From Bacillota bacterium (GTDB lineage: Bacteria > Bacillota > Clostridia > Oscillospirales > Acutalibacteraceae): 64,000 bases of DNA. Position 1 is the stretch's first letter; the number at the start of each line of letters is the position of its first letter. Below the pieces are notes generated by a model. That model did not search any database. It saw nothing but the letters and a program-made list of their open reading frames with translations, and was not told the origin of the DNA. The DNA lies in contig JAEWDK010000006.1 in assembly GCA_023390175.1 (NCBI GenBank), positions 372,001-436,000 of the forward strand. Direction: 5' to 3'. This document shows, one piece after another, positions 49,491 to 58,382 of this stretch. The position numbers and the translations under genes are program-made.

Positions 49491-50830
49491 TATTTTTTTC
49501 CTCCTGCTTTTACCATTGCCTTGCCAAGGCGAATCGCCTGAACCAGGGGTCTGCCCGCAGGGCAGTTAAACACACAGGTACCGCATTCCATACAGTCCAT
49601 CACATCGAACTCCTCAAGCTTTTCCACGTTCTTGGCGTTGGAATACTGCTCCAGCTGTGTCGGAATTAAATTCATCGGGCAGCCGGAAACACAGCGTCCG
49701 CAGCGGATGCAGGCGATGGGCTCGCTCAAGTGCGCCTCCCGCTCGCCGAACGCCAAAATTCCGTTGTTCTGCTTCAGAACCGGTAGCTCGTCGCTGGCAA
49801 GCGCAAGGCCCATCATGGGGCCGCCCATCAGCATCTTCTTCGGCTCGGTTTTATAACCGCCCGTAAAGGCGATGATATCGGCGATTTTTGTACCGATCGG
49901 CACGATTACATTCTGTGGGTTTTGAATTGCGGAACCGTCAATGGTAACGCGCTTTGTAATCAGGGGCATCCCTGTTTTCATATAATTTGCAAGGAATGCG
50001 GCGGAAGTAATATTCATTACAAGACAGCCCACGTCCGCAGGCAGTTTGCCCATTGGGATTTCACGGCCCGTACAGGCTTTCACCAGCACTTTTTCCGCAC
50101 CCTGAGGGTAACGCGTTTTCAGTTCAAGCACGCGAACGTGGTTTTCCGCATCCTCTGTCTGATGATCGGCAATTTTGCTCAAGGCTTCAATTACATCGGG
50201 TTTGTTGTCTTCCACGGCGATGATTACGCTGTCTGCCTTTAGCAGGTCACGGACAGCACAAATACCGGAAAATACCGCCAATGAATCTTCAAGAGCCTCA
50301 CGGTGGTCTGCAGTTATGTAAGGCTCGCATTCCGCCGCGTTGACAATCAGGGTATCAATGCTCTTATTCTTGGGTACATTCAGCTTGACGTGTGTCGGAA
50401 AGCCCGCACCGCCAAGGCCGACCAGCCCGGATTCTCTTACTGCCTTTATAAAGTCTTTGGGTGTTTTCACGGTCGGCGCTTTTACGTCCGGGGAAACGGT
50501 CATTTTGCCGTCCGAATCAATCACAACCGCGTCGGTGTACTGCCCGCCGGGCAGCATTACTTTTTTTATTGCGCTGACTTTGCCGGAAATACTGGCGTGA
50601 ATCGGAGCGCTTACAACGGCGCTGCTGTCCGCAATTTTTTGGCCGACCAAAACAGTGTCGCCGACTTTTACAAGCGGGGCGCAGGGGGAACCGACATGCT
50701 GCTGCAGGGGCAGCACCACCTGGGACGGGGGCGGCATAATGGCGGATTCTGTTTGCGCTGTACTTTTGTTGTGGGGAATATCCGCGCCGCCATGCGTTTT
50801 AAACGGATTGGCTGGAAATTTAAATTCCAT
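49490..50830 (-). CDS. rnfC: Rnf complex subunit C (NADH-binding side)
   Basis: A 446-residue peripheral subunit with a NuoF-like FMN/NAD fold ('ESGLVGLGGAGFPTHVKL', 'NAAECEPYITADHR') and two [4Fe-4S] sets 'CIRCGRCVSGCPMNL' and 'CMECGTCVFNCPAGR'. First gene of rnfCDGEAB. ATG 50830 is supported by GGAGGATACCAAC; the longer frame to 50845 contains the ribosome site. Confidence 0.96.
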   Translation of the reverse strand: MEFKFPANPFKTHGGADIPHNKSTAQTESAIMPPPSQVVLPLQQHVGSPCAPLVKVGDTVLVGQKIADSSAVVSAPIHASISGKVSAIKKVMLPGGQYTDAVVIDSDGKMTVSPDVKAPTVKTPKDFIKAVRESGLVGLGGAGFPTHVKLNVPKNKSIDTLIVNAAECEPYITADHREALEDSLAVFSGICAVRDLLKADSVIIAVEDNKPDVIEALSKIADHQTEDAENHVRVLELKTRYPQGAEKVLVKACTGREIPMGKLPADVGCLVMNITSAAFLANYMKTGMPLITKRVTIDGSAIQNPQNVIVPIGTKIADIIAFTGGYKTEPKKMLMGGPMMGLALASDELPVLKQNNGILAFGEREAHLSEPIACIRCGRCVSGCPMNLIPTQLEQYSNAKNVEKLEEFDVMDCMECGTCVFNCPAGRPLVQAIRLGKAMVKAGGKK

Positions 50831-51025
50831 GTTGGTATCCTCCAATACTACTTAAAGTTTTCATTTGTGGTAAACGGCGCAGCAGTCAAAACAAACCGGC
50901 ATCTCCCGGGCTGCACGCCGAGGGATATTTTCAATACGGTGAAATTGCGTCGCCGCATTTTGTCAATATATTTTAAAAGCTCCAGTTTCGCCGGACGGTG
51001 AAAACAGGAGCAATAGCTTACCTAA
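50831..51025 (-). promoter_or_regulatory. apbE-rnfC gap: terminator and presumed rnf leader
   Basis: On the minus strand the apbE gene is followed by a hairpin (50979-51011) and TTTT, then a TTGACA box (50961-50966) with no clear -10 at 17 bases, and about 130 bases of structured GC-rich leader before rnfC. So rnf seems to have its own start separate from apbE; the exact promoter is not resolved. Confidence 0.45.
50973..51011 (-). terminator. Terminator after apbE
   Basis: GCTCC…GTTTTC pairs with GAAAC…GGAGC, followed by TTTTAA on the minus strand. Confidence 0.6.
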
Positions 51026-52078
51026 TTATTCGGACAAAGTATAATGACTGTTTGCAATTTTAAAACTGCTCCTCAGATTTTTCGTCACATAGACCCGATT
51101 GCTTTTGTTGATGAAGATTCCTTCGGCATTGTACTGTTTCAGCAGCGCTGTCCCTTTTTCCTGCCCAAGAATAAAGCATGCTGTGGACAGCGCGTCGCTC
51201 AGCGCCCCGTTGCTGCAAGCTACGGTGACGGAAACCAAACCGTTGTTTTCAGGGTAGCCGGTTTTGGGGTTCAGCAGGTGGTGATAGGTTACTCCGTCTT
51301 TGATAAAGCTTTTTTCGTATGGCCCGGAAGTGGAAACAAAGCCGGAAGTCAGTTCAATTTCCCCCATGGAGGTGCTTTTCGTTTCAGTGCTGCCGGGGTC
51401 GCGTACGGCGATTTGCCAGGGGGAGTTGCCCGGTTTTATACCGTAAACGCCCACGCTGTTTCCTACCGCGATAATCCCGCTGGCCGCGCCCGCGCTCCGG
51501 TAAGCGGCCACAGCCTCGTCGCAGGCTGCCCCTTCCCCGATTGCGCCCAAATCAACCGCCATATAATGCAGTTTCAGCGAAGCGGTGGATTCCGTTTTAT
51601 CAATGCGCAAATTCTTATAATTTACAAATTGAAGGTATTTTTTGATATCGTTGGGCGAAGGAACCTGCTGGTTTTCACCGCCAAAGTCCCACAGCGCCGC
51701 AACAGGCAGTATGGTCGGCTCGAATGCGCCGCCCGATTTTTCGGCAACATCCAGGCTCGTTTCCAGAATCGCGATGGTTTTGGCGTCAAGCTTCGTCCAG
51801 TCGCTTCCGGCCGCCTGATTCAGTTTGGCAATATCCGAATCGCCGATTCTCCATGAAATCAGGTCTTCCAGCGCACCCACGCTTTTCGCGGCCGCCGCTG
51901 CGGCTTCCACCCGCTTGCTGCCGTAAACCGTTTGCTGAACATAAGTGCCCATCGCGTAATTCGTGCACTCATAGCTTTGCAGCTTTGGCCCCAGATTTGA
52001 CCAAATAGCAATCAATATGATTATGATAACGGCAAGTACTGCACTGAGCAGGACAACCGCCCTTTTGTTTTTGCTCAT
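51026..52078 (-). CDS. apbE: FAD:protein FMN transferase ApbE (Rnf-associated)
   Basis: A 350-residue ApbE enzyme anchored by an N-terminal membrane helix (about 7-27) rather than a lipobox. Motifs are 'YAMGTYVQQTVYG', 'HYMAVDLGAIGEGAACDEAV', 'IIAVGNSVGVYG' and 'THHHLLNPKTGYP'-like text ('TYHHLLNPKTGYPENN'). The usual 'GGN' is here 'VGNSV', a change worth noting. It would place FMN on RnfG and RnfD. ATG 52078 follows GGGAGG. It lies just upstream of rnfC on the same strand. Confidence 0.9.
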   Translation of the reverse strand: MSKNKRAVVLLSAVLAVIIIILIAIWSNLGPKLQSYECTNYAMGTYVQQTVYGSKRVEAAAAAAKSVGALEDLISWRIGDSDIAKLNQAAGSDWTKLDAKTIAILETSLDVAEKSGGAFEPTILPVAALWDFGGENQQVPSPNDIKKYLQFVNYKNLRIDKTESTASLKLHYMAVDLGAIGEGAACDEAVAAYRSAGAASGIIAVGNSVGVYGIKPGNSPWQIAVRDPGSTETKSTSMGEIELTSGFVSTSGPYEKSFIKDGVTYHHLLNPKTGYPENNGLVSVTVACSNGALSDALSTACFILGQEKGTALLKQYNAEGIFINKSNRVYVTKNLRSSFKIANSHYTLSE

Positions 52079-52219
52079 CGGAACCTCCCGTGCCAAACGC
52101 CTGAATTATGTTCTGATTATATCATAATCTGCCAAAAACTCAATGATACAATTATGACGGAAGAATAGCACATCATGGGGCGAAGCCCGGTGAACAAGGG
52201 AAAAGTTAAGCTGTTTTTT

Positions 52220-53446
52220 TTATTCCGGTGTGATTGCGGTATTGCGTTTAAATAATTTTGCAATGTGATTGCCGCCTAATATAAGGGAAATGAAGAAAGC
52301 GGAAATCAAGCCGAGAATACCGCCGAACCAGAACGGCGCGCCGGAATTGATGCGGTCCCACATTGCGCCCGCAAGAATGGACGATAAAAGCAGCCCGATT
52401 CCCTGCAGCATGCCATAAATTCCGAGCACTGTTCCCTTGAACCCGGCCGGGGCGGCTTCCGCAATAAACGCCCTTTCGGCGCCGCCGATGAATGCGGTGT
52501 AGGCGCCATAGGCAAGGAACAGAACAATAATTGCTGGCTTTGCGGTAAAAAGTGCGAATCCAAGATATACCAAGCCGTAAATCGCATAGGCGGGGACTAA
52601 AACGGAGCTTCTGCCCAGCCGGTCGGACAATCTTCCCGACGGGATTGCAAGTATGGAGGCAGAAACGTTAAAAATAAAGTATAACAGCATGACCTGGGAA
52701 GCGGAGAACCCGTTTTCCTTTGCTTTTAAAAGCAGAAAGGTGTTCGACGAATTGCCAAGGCAGAAGATGAACATCACGCCGAGGTATAGCTTTAATTTTT
52801 TATCCAGCTTCACCCCTTTGAACGAGAGCTTCTCGCTGCTTTGCTGCTTGCTTTTATCTTCCCGCACTGCGGAAATCAGCGAAATTCCAATGACGGCCGG
52901 AATAATCGAATACAGGAATGCCGTGTGGAATCCGGTGCCCGTGGCAACGAAAACGAAGGCGAGCAGCGCGCCAAGGGAGGAACCGGCCATATCCAGCATT
53001 TTATGCAGGCCAAAGGAACCGCCCAGCTTTTTCGTATCGCTCGACTGCGCGACCAGAGCGTCGCGCGGCGCGGTGCGGATTCCTTTTCCGGTGCGGTCGA
53101 TTACCCTTGCGGCAAGCACGCCAACCCACGAACCCGCCAGCAAAAGGAGCAGCTTGTAAACAACGGATGCAGAATAGCCGATTAAGGTAAGTCTTTTTTT
53201 ATTGTGGTACACGTCGCCGATATAACCGCTGAACACTTTCAGCAGGGAAGCAATACTTTCCGCAATGCCTTCAATAATTCCCACAATAGCTGGGCTTGCG
53301 CCCAGGTTTGCCGTCAGGAACAGCGGAATCAGCGGGTAAACCATTTCACTGCTCATGTCTACAAACAGGCTTACAAGACCGATCAATACAATATTTGAAA
53401 TCAGCTTTGTTTTTACGGTTTGGCTGCCGGTGTTAGAATGTTCCAT
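52220..53446 (-). CDS. Major facilitator superfamily transporter
   Basis: A 408-residue membrane protein with 12 helices. 'SEMVYPLIPLFLTANLGASPAIVGIIEGIAES' and the loop 'GYIGDVYHNKKRL' (MFS motif A), and later 'GRLSDRLGRSSVLV', identify the family; the sequence is of the type often linked to ChrB-like or arsenic/antibiotic export clusters. ATG 53446 has AAGGAGAACGAC; a longer frame has no site. It follows a ChrB-like gene by 10 bases and shares its operator-controlled promoter. Substrate unknown. Confidence 0.88.
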   Translation of the reverse strand: MEHSNTGSQTVKTKLISNIVLIGLVSLFVDMSSEMVYPLIPLFLTANLGASPAIVGIIEGIAESIASLLKVFSGYIGDVYHNKKRLTLIGYSASVVYKLLLLLAGSWVGVLAARVIDRTGKGIRTAPRDALVAQSSDTKKLGGSFGLHKMLDMAGSSLGALLAFVFVATGTGFHTAFLYSIIPAVIGISLISAVREDKSKQQSSEKLSFKGVKLDKKLKLYLGVMFIFCLGNSSNTFLLLKAKENGFSASQVMLLYFIFNVSASILAIPSGRLSDRLGRSSVLVPAYAIYGLVYLGFALFTAKPAIIVLFLAYGAYTAFIGGAERAFIAEAAPAGFKGTVLGIYGMLQGIGLLLSSILAGAMWDRINSGAPFWFGGILGLISAFFISLILGGNHIAKLFKRNTAITPE

Positions 53447-53456
53447 GTCGTTCTCC

Positions 53457-53993
53457 TTATACTGTTTCATTAAACTCATAAACTTTGTCACAGAATTCAT
53501 CCAGCAAATCACCGCACTTTTCCAGTGCTGTTTTTGATTCCTCGTTGAGCGGCGCTCCGAAAAAATCCCTCGCGTTAATTTTTTGGTACCATTCTTTTAA
53601 TTTGGCCAGCTCTTCCTCGTTCTCTTCTATTTCTGCAAAAGTGAAATTTTCGCGGGCCGTTTCTTTGTCCATTTCATGAAAAAAATCTTCACATTGTTCC
53701 AAAAGCTCTTTGTATTCTTCGTTCCTTGCCGCGTGAAACCGCCCGATAATCGCGTTTCTGCTTTCCTCGTCCGTCGAGGACTGCATAATAAGCGCTTCAC
53801 CGCCATTTTTTGAAATATCATTTTTCATCTCGCCGAACAGCCTGAAATTCTCCTCGGTATGCGGCAAAATCCACAGGGACTGCTGCATGTTGACCGCACC
53901 TATCTTTTTCAATTTTCTCCAAGTGGAAACACGGGTTCTTGACGGTTCCCTTGGCAGGGTGTAATTCATGACAACCCAGTCGTTCTGTTCCAT
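53457..53993 (-). CDS. ChrB N-terminal domain protein
   Basis: A 178-residue protein. 'WVVMNYTLPREPSRTRVSTWRKLKKIGAVNMQQSLWILPHTEENF' (about 6-52) is the ChrB N-terminal domain. The rest is helical and Glu-rich ('EEIEENEEELAKLKEWYQK'-type). Full ChrB regulates chromate export, but here the C-terminal sensor half is missing and no chrA is present. It lies upstream of an MFS transporter, behind a promoter flanked by two identical-type palindromes. It may be the regulator of this pair. That is inference; the domain match is fair. Confidence 0.78.
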   Translation of the reverse strand: MEQNDWVVMNYTLPREPSRTRVSTWRKLKKIGAVNMQQSLWILPHTEENFRLFGEMKNDISKNGGEALIMQSSTDEESRNAIIGRFHAARNEEYKELLEQCEDFFHEMDKETARENFTFAEIEENEEELAKLKEWYQKINARDFFGAPLNEESKTALEKCGDLLDEFCDKVYEFNETV

Positions 53994-54013
53994 AAACTCA
54001 TTCCTCCCGTGAT

Positions 54014-54056
54014 GTAATACCGGTTACATTATAATATAAAGTAATACTGGTTACAA
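54014..54056 (-). promoter_or_regulatory. Promoter of the chrB-MFS pair with twin operators
   Basis: TTGTAA (54051-54056), 17-base spacer, TATAAT (54028-54033). Palindromes GTAATACCGGTTAC (54014-54027) and GTAATACTGGTTAC (54041-54054) lie 27 bases apart, one touching the -10 downstream side and one over the -35. This is a textbook arrangement for repression by a dimeric regulator. Confidence 0.75.
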
Positions 54057-54297
54057 TATATTTTTTGCGGAATAAAAAATTAAGCCGGACACTCTTTCCG
54101 GTATGCTGTGGCCGAAAGCTACCTTTGACCTGTTAGAAAAACAGTCTGAACATTTAGAAAATGAATAAAATAAATACATAAAATTCATTTTGACAGCAAA
54201 AGTTTTGTAATATATCACAAAATCGCAGAAATGCACTTTTCACCCTTTTTCTTTATGCTATACTTATTTAAATAAGAAAAACGCGGAGGAATACGCC

Positions 54298-54771
54298 ATG
54301 TCTGTCGAACGGGTAAGAAGCTGTTTGGAACAATACCATATGGAGAACCGGCTGCAGGAGTTTGAGGTTTCGAGCGCTACCGTGGAGCTTGCCGCGCAGG
54401 CTTTGAAGGTGGAGTCGGCCCGAATTGCAAAATCCATTTCTTTAAAGGATAAGGAAGGCTGCGTAATTATCGTGGCTGCGGGCGACGCAAAAATAGATAA
54501 TTCCAAATTTAAGGCCGAATTCGGAATGAAAGCGACCATGCTTGCCCCACAGGAGGTGGAACCGCTTACCGGCTACCAAATCGGCGGCGTATGCCCATTC
54601 GACAATCCCGACTGTGCGTCGGTGTATTGTGATATTTCGCTTCGGCGGTTCGATGAAATTTACCCCGCCGGCGGCAGCGCAAGCTCCTGCGTAAAACTGA
54701 CATGCGGTGAACTCTTTGACATTTCCAAGAGTGTTAAATGGGTCGATGTCTGTAAAAACTGGGAACAGTAA
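54298..54771 (+). CDS. YbaK/EbsC family aminoacyl-tRNA deacylase-like protein
   Basis: A 157-residue protein of the YbaK/ProX fold, expected to hydrolyse mischarged tRNA (for example Cys-tRNA(Pro)). 'ARIAKSISLKDKEG' carries the conserved Lys, and 'YQIGGVCPFD' and 'IYPAGGSASSCVKLT' are the family loops. GGAGGAATACGCC precedes the ATG. It stands alone between the chrB promoter and trmB. Confidence 0.88.
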   Translation: MSVERVRSCLEQYHMENRLQEFEVSSATVELAAQALKVESARIAKSISLKDKEGCVIIVAAGDAKIDNSKFKAEFGMKATMLAPQEVEPLTGYQIGGVCPFDNPDCASVYCDISLRRFDEIYPAGGSASSCVKLTCGELFDISKSVKWVDVCKNWEQ

Positions 54772-54839
54772 TTATGAGTTATAATGAAGGGCTATCTGCA
54801 TTTTGAGAAATGCCCTGACAAAAGGATATGGTTTAAGTA

Positions 54840-55496
54840 ATGAGAATGCGCAACAAGCCCTGGGCGGCACCCGAACTGAATGCGTGTAAATTTTTTGTCC
54901 GCAACCCGGAGCAATACCGCGGCAAATGGGGTTCCGCTTTTGAGCGCCGGCAGCCGATTCATTTGGAGCTTGGCTGCGGAAAAGGACTTTTTATCGCGGG
55001 GCTGGCCCCGAAAAACCCGCAGATTAATTATATGGGCATCGATTTGAAGGATGCGGTTCTGGCCCCCGCCAAACGGTATATTGAACAGGCGTTTCACGCT
55101 GAAAACAAAGAACCGGATAACGTGCTGCTTTTGGCGCAGGACATTGAACGGATTCTGATGATTATGAGCCCAGAGGATACGGTGGAGCGGATTTATATTA
55201 ACTTCTGCAACCCGTGGCCAAGGGATAAACACAACAAGCGCCGGTTAACGCACCCGCGCCAGCTCGAAAGCTATAAACAGTTTTTGGCGAAGGACGGGGA
55301 GCTTTGGTTTAAAACCGATGACGATTCCCTGTTTGCGGATACGCTCGGGTATTTGGAGGAAAGCGGCTTTGAAGTGCTCCGCCAAACCTATGACCTTCAT
55401 GCCGAAAACCTTCCGGATAATGTGATGACCGAACATGAAAAAATGTTTATGGAACAGGGCATAAAAATCAAGGCACTGGTGGCCGGACTGAAATAA
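54840..55496 (+). CDS. trmB: tRNA (guanine-N7-)-methyltransferase
   Basis: TrmB, 218 residues, methylates G46 in the tRNA variable loop with S-adenosylmethionine. 'HLELGCGKGLFIAGLA' is the SAM-binding glycine motif, 'MGIDLKDAVL' the acid loop, and 'INFCNPWPRDKHNKRRLTHP' the TrmB signature. Length is normal. Confidence 0.95.
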   Translation: MRMRNKPWAAPELNACKFFVRNPEQYRGKWGSAFERRQPIHLELGCGKGLFIAGLAPKNPQINYMGIDLKDAVLAPAKRYIEQAFHAENKEPDNVLLLAQDIERILMIMSPEDTVERIYINFCNPWPRDKHNKRRLTHPRQLESYKQFLAKDGELWFKTDDDSLFADTLGYLEESGFEVLRQTYDLHAENLPDNVMTEHEKMFMEQGIKIKALVAGLK

Positions 55497-55529
55497 ATAA
55501 GCAACTTTAAAATAAATAATCGGAATGCA

Positions 55530-55558
55530 TTGACAAATGGTTTTAATTTGCATATAAT
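55530..55558 (+). promoter_or_regulatory. Promoter of metNIQ
   Basis: Full-consensus TTGACA and TATAAT with a 17-base spacer. The leader to metN is only about 40 bases, too short for a SAM riboswitch or T-box. Confidence 0.8.
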
Positions 55559-55605
55559 TCATATAAGTTTAGTAATATTACGAAACGAAGCAAAGGGGTG
55601 TTGGT

Positions 55606-56619
55606 TTGAGCCAGGCAATTATAGAAATAAAATCCCTGAGCAAAACCTTTCAGACCAAAAATACCGAGGTTCACGCTTTGAACGATATTAACCTGTCGAT
55701 TGAAGCGGGGGATATCTTCGGCATTATCGGCATGAGCGGAGCAGGGAAGAGCACGTTGGTACGATGTATCAACATGCTGGAAAAGCCAACGGCGGGCACA
55801 GTGCTTTTTGACGGCCGCGATTTGTCGCAGCTTTCCGATCAAGAGCTGCGCGGGGCCAGACACTCCATGGGCATGATTTTTCAGCAGTTCAACCTGCTTA
55901 TGCAGCGCACCGCACTGGGTAATATCTGTTTCCCGATGGAAATTACCGGTGTGGATAAGGCGGCCGCAAAGAAAAGGGCGCTCGAGCTTTTAGAGCTTGT
56001 CGGCCTTTCAGACCGGGCAAAGGCATACCCTTCCCAACTTTCCGGCGGGCAAAAACAAAGGGTCGCGATTGCGCGCGCGCTTGCAACCGACCCAAAGGTG
56101 CTGCTCTGCGACGAAGCGACCAGCGCGCTTGACCCGACTACCACTCGGTCCATTTTGACTTTGCTCAAGGACATCAACCGCCGTCTCGGCATCACCATTG
56201 TTGTGATTACGCACGAGATGAGCGTAATTGAGGAAATCTGCAACCGCGTCGCTATCATTGATGAAAGTAAAATCGCGGAAACCGGCGCAGTGCAGGATAT
56301 TTTCTATAGGCCGCAGACAGCGGCCGCGCGTAAACTTGTCTACCCGGACGGCAGACGTCCGGAAAAACCCATCAGCAAGCGATGTATGCGTATTGTTTTC
56401 GACGGAAATTCTTCATTCGAACCGGTTATTGCAAATATGGTGCTTGAATGTAAGGCTCCGGTTAACATTCTGTATGCAGACACAAAAAATATAGACGGCA
56501 AGGCATTTGGCCAGATGGTGGTTCAACTGCCGGAGGATGAAACGCTCGCGCAAAAGATGTTTTCGTATGTTCGCGCAAGGGGATTGTCCGCTGAGGAGGT
56601 GAGTGGTTATGTGGGATGA
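55606..56619 (+). CDS. metN: Methionine ABC transporter ATP-binding protein
   Basis: A 337-residue ATPase with Walker A 'GMSGAGKSTLVRC', signature 'LSGGQKQRVAIARAL', Walker B 'VLLCDEATSALDP' and a C-terminal NIL domain (about 255-337) that senses methionine and inhibits transport. TTG start after AAAGGGGTG. It overlaps metI by 11 bases. D-methionine or related amino acids are also possible cargo. Confidence 0.94.
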   Translation: MSQAIIEIKSLSKTFQTKNTEVHALNDINLSIEAGDIFGIIGMSGAGKSTLVRCINMLEKPTAGTVLFDGRDLSQLSDQELRGARHSMGMIFQQFNLLMQRTALGNICFPMEITGVDKAAAKKRALELLELVGLSDRAKAYPSQLSGGQKQRVAIARALATDPKVLLCDEATSALDPTTTRSILTLLKDINRRLGITIVVITHEMSVIEEICNRVAIIDESKIAETGAVQDIFYRPQTAAARKLVYPDGRRPEKPISKRCMRIVFDGNSSFEPVIANMVLECKAPVNILYADTKNIDGKAFGQMVVQLPEDETLAQKMFSYVRARGLSAEEVSGYVG

Positions 56620-57268
56620 AGCAACGCTTACTATGCTGGTGCAGGGGATTGGTGAATCCCTGTATATGACACTGGTGTCCACGCTGTTCGCCTATGTCAT
56701 CGGGCTGCCGGTCGGTATTCTGCTTGTTACAAGCGCAAAGGACGGGATCCGCCCGTGCCAGCCACTGTTCAAAACGCTTGACATCATTGTCAACCTGACC
56801 CGCTCAATTCCGTTTCTGATCCTTCTTATTTTTGTCATTCCGTTTACAAGGCTTGTTGTCGGTACCTCAATCGGTTCGACTGCAACAATTGTTCCGCTGA
56901 CATTATCTGCTGCTCCGTTTATCGCAAGGCTTGTCGAGTCCTCCCTGAAAGAGGTTGATGTCGGTGTGATTGAAGCCGCCCAGTCCATGGGTGCTTCGTC
57001 CATGCAAATTATCTGGAAGGTACTTCTTCCCGAAGCAAAACCTTCGTTGATTGTCGGCGGTGCCATTGCGGTTACCACAATTTTGGGCTATTCTGCCATG
57101 GCGGGCATTGTCGGCGGCGGCGGGCTTGGCACGATTGCAATCAATTACGGCCTTTATCGGTGGCAGGGCGATATGATGCTTGCCGCAACGATTCTGCTGG
57201 TTGTGATTGTTCAGGTGCTTCAGGGTATTGGCATGAAGGCTGCCGGACTGAGCGACAGGAGAAAATAA
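56609..57268 (+). CDS. metI: Methionine ABC transporter permease
   Basis: A 219-residue membrane protein with five segments. 'NLTRSIPFLILLIFVIPFTR' and the EAA loop 'EAAQSMGASSMQIIWKVLLPEAKPSLI' are typical of MetI. The ATG at 56609 follows GAGGAGGTG. Confidence 0.94.
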   Translation: MWDEATLTMLVQGIGESLYMTLVSTLFAYVIGLPVGILLVTSAKDGIRPCQPLFKTLDIIVNLTRSIPFLILLIFVIPFTRLVVGTSIGSTATIVPLTLSAAPFIARLVESSLKEVDVGVIEAAQSMGASSMQIIWKVLLPEAKPSLIVGGAIAVTTILGYSAMAGIVGGGGLGTIAINYGLYRWQGDMMLAATILLVVIVQVLQGIGMKAAGLSDRRK

Positions 57269-57404
57269 ATTTATGCGATTTGTATAGAATAAAACGAATA
57301 AAACATAAAGTATTCAAATCATTGCAAAACAGACCCATAAAATACAGAGTTCATTGGAACACAATGAAAATTATTACACTTTAATTTATTTGGAGGGCAT
57401 TATA

Positions 57405-58271
57405 ATGAAAAAAGTTTTATCTGCTATATTAGCCGCGGCGCTGTCAGTTTCTGTGTTGGCAGGCTGCGCATCTACTTCCAGCACAGCGTCTTCGGCTGCC
57501 GGGTCGGCTGCTGCGTCGGCAGCGCCAAGCTCTTCTGCCGAGCTCAAGAAAATTGTAATCGGCGCTTCCCCAACACCGCATGCCGTTATCCTGAAAGAGG
57601 CTGCAAAGCTGCTGAAAGCAAAGGGCTACGACCTTGTAATTAAAGAATTTTCCGACTACGTGCTGCCGAACACCGCACTGGAAAGCAAAGAACTCGACGC
57701 CAACTACTTCCAGCACCAGCCGTACCTCGATTCCTTCAACAAGGAAAAGGGCACAAACATTGTTTCGGCCGGTTCCATCCACTATGAGCCGTTCGGAATT
57801 TATGCCGGCAAAACGAAAGCGCTTGCCGATTTGAAAGACGGCGCCAAGATTGCCGTTCCGAACGATACTTCAAACGAAGCAAGAGCACTTCTCCTGCTGC
57901 AGGCACAGGGCCTGATTAAACTCAAGGACGGCACGGGAATTACCGCAACAAAAAAGGATATTGTTGAAAACAAGAAAAACCTGCAGTTTACGGAAATTGA
58001 AGCGGCTCAGCTGGTGCGTGCCCTTCCTGACGTGGATGTGGCAGTGATCAACGGCAACTATGCGCTTGCGGGTAACCTGAAGGTTACCGACGCCCTCGCG
58101 GTGGAAGCAAACGACTCCATCGCAGCCACCACATACGCAAACATTATTGCGGTTCGCAAGGGTGATGAAACCCGTGAAGACATCAAGGCGCTTGTTGAGG
58201 TGCTGAAGAGCGACGAAATTAAGACCTTTATCAAGAACACCTTTAACGGAGCGGTTGTTCCGGTAAAATAA
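57405..58271 (+). CDS. metQ: Methionine-binding lipoprotein (NlpA family)
   Basis: A 288-residue lipoprotein with lipobox 'LAGC' (Cys21) followed by a Ser/Ala linker. 'IGASPTPHAVILKEAAKLL', 'LDANYFQHQPYLDSFNKEKG' and 'INGNYALAGNL' are MetQ signatures around the methionine pocket. TTGGAGGGCAT precedes the ATG. It completes metNIQ and is followed by a terminator. Confidence 0.95.
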   Translation: MKKVLSAILAAALSVSVLAGCASTSSTASSAAGSAAASAAPSSSAELKKIVIGASPTPHAVILKEAAKLLKAKGYDLVIKEFSDYVLPNTALESKELDANYFQHQPYLDSFNKEKGTNIVSAGSIHYEPFGIYAGKTKALADLKDGAKIAVPNDTSNEARALLLLQAQGLIKLKDGTGITATKKDIVENKKNLQFTEIEAAQLVRALPDVDVAVINGNYALAGNLKVTDALAVEANDSIAATTYANIIAVRKGDETREDIKALVEVLKSDEIKTFIKNTFNGAVVPVK

Positions 58272-58283
58272 GGCAATTAGCTG

Positions 58284-58321
58284 AAAAGCGTCTGTGCGTT
58301 TATTCGCACAGGCGCTTTTTC
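58284..58321 (+). terminator. Terminator after metQ
   Basis: Stem AAAAGCGTCTGTGCG/CGCACAGGCGCTTTT (one wobble) with loop TTTATT, ending in TTTTT. Confidence 0.88.
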
Positions 58322-58382
58322 ACGTTGAAATTCTTTACGCTCTTTGTTACAATAAGAACAATATAAATTAGGAGCATGATTT

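Noticed and set aside
55497..55605. SAM riboswitch or T-box upstream of metN
   Set aside because: The transcribed leader is about 40 bases, too short for either.
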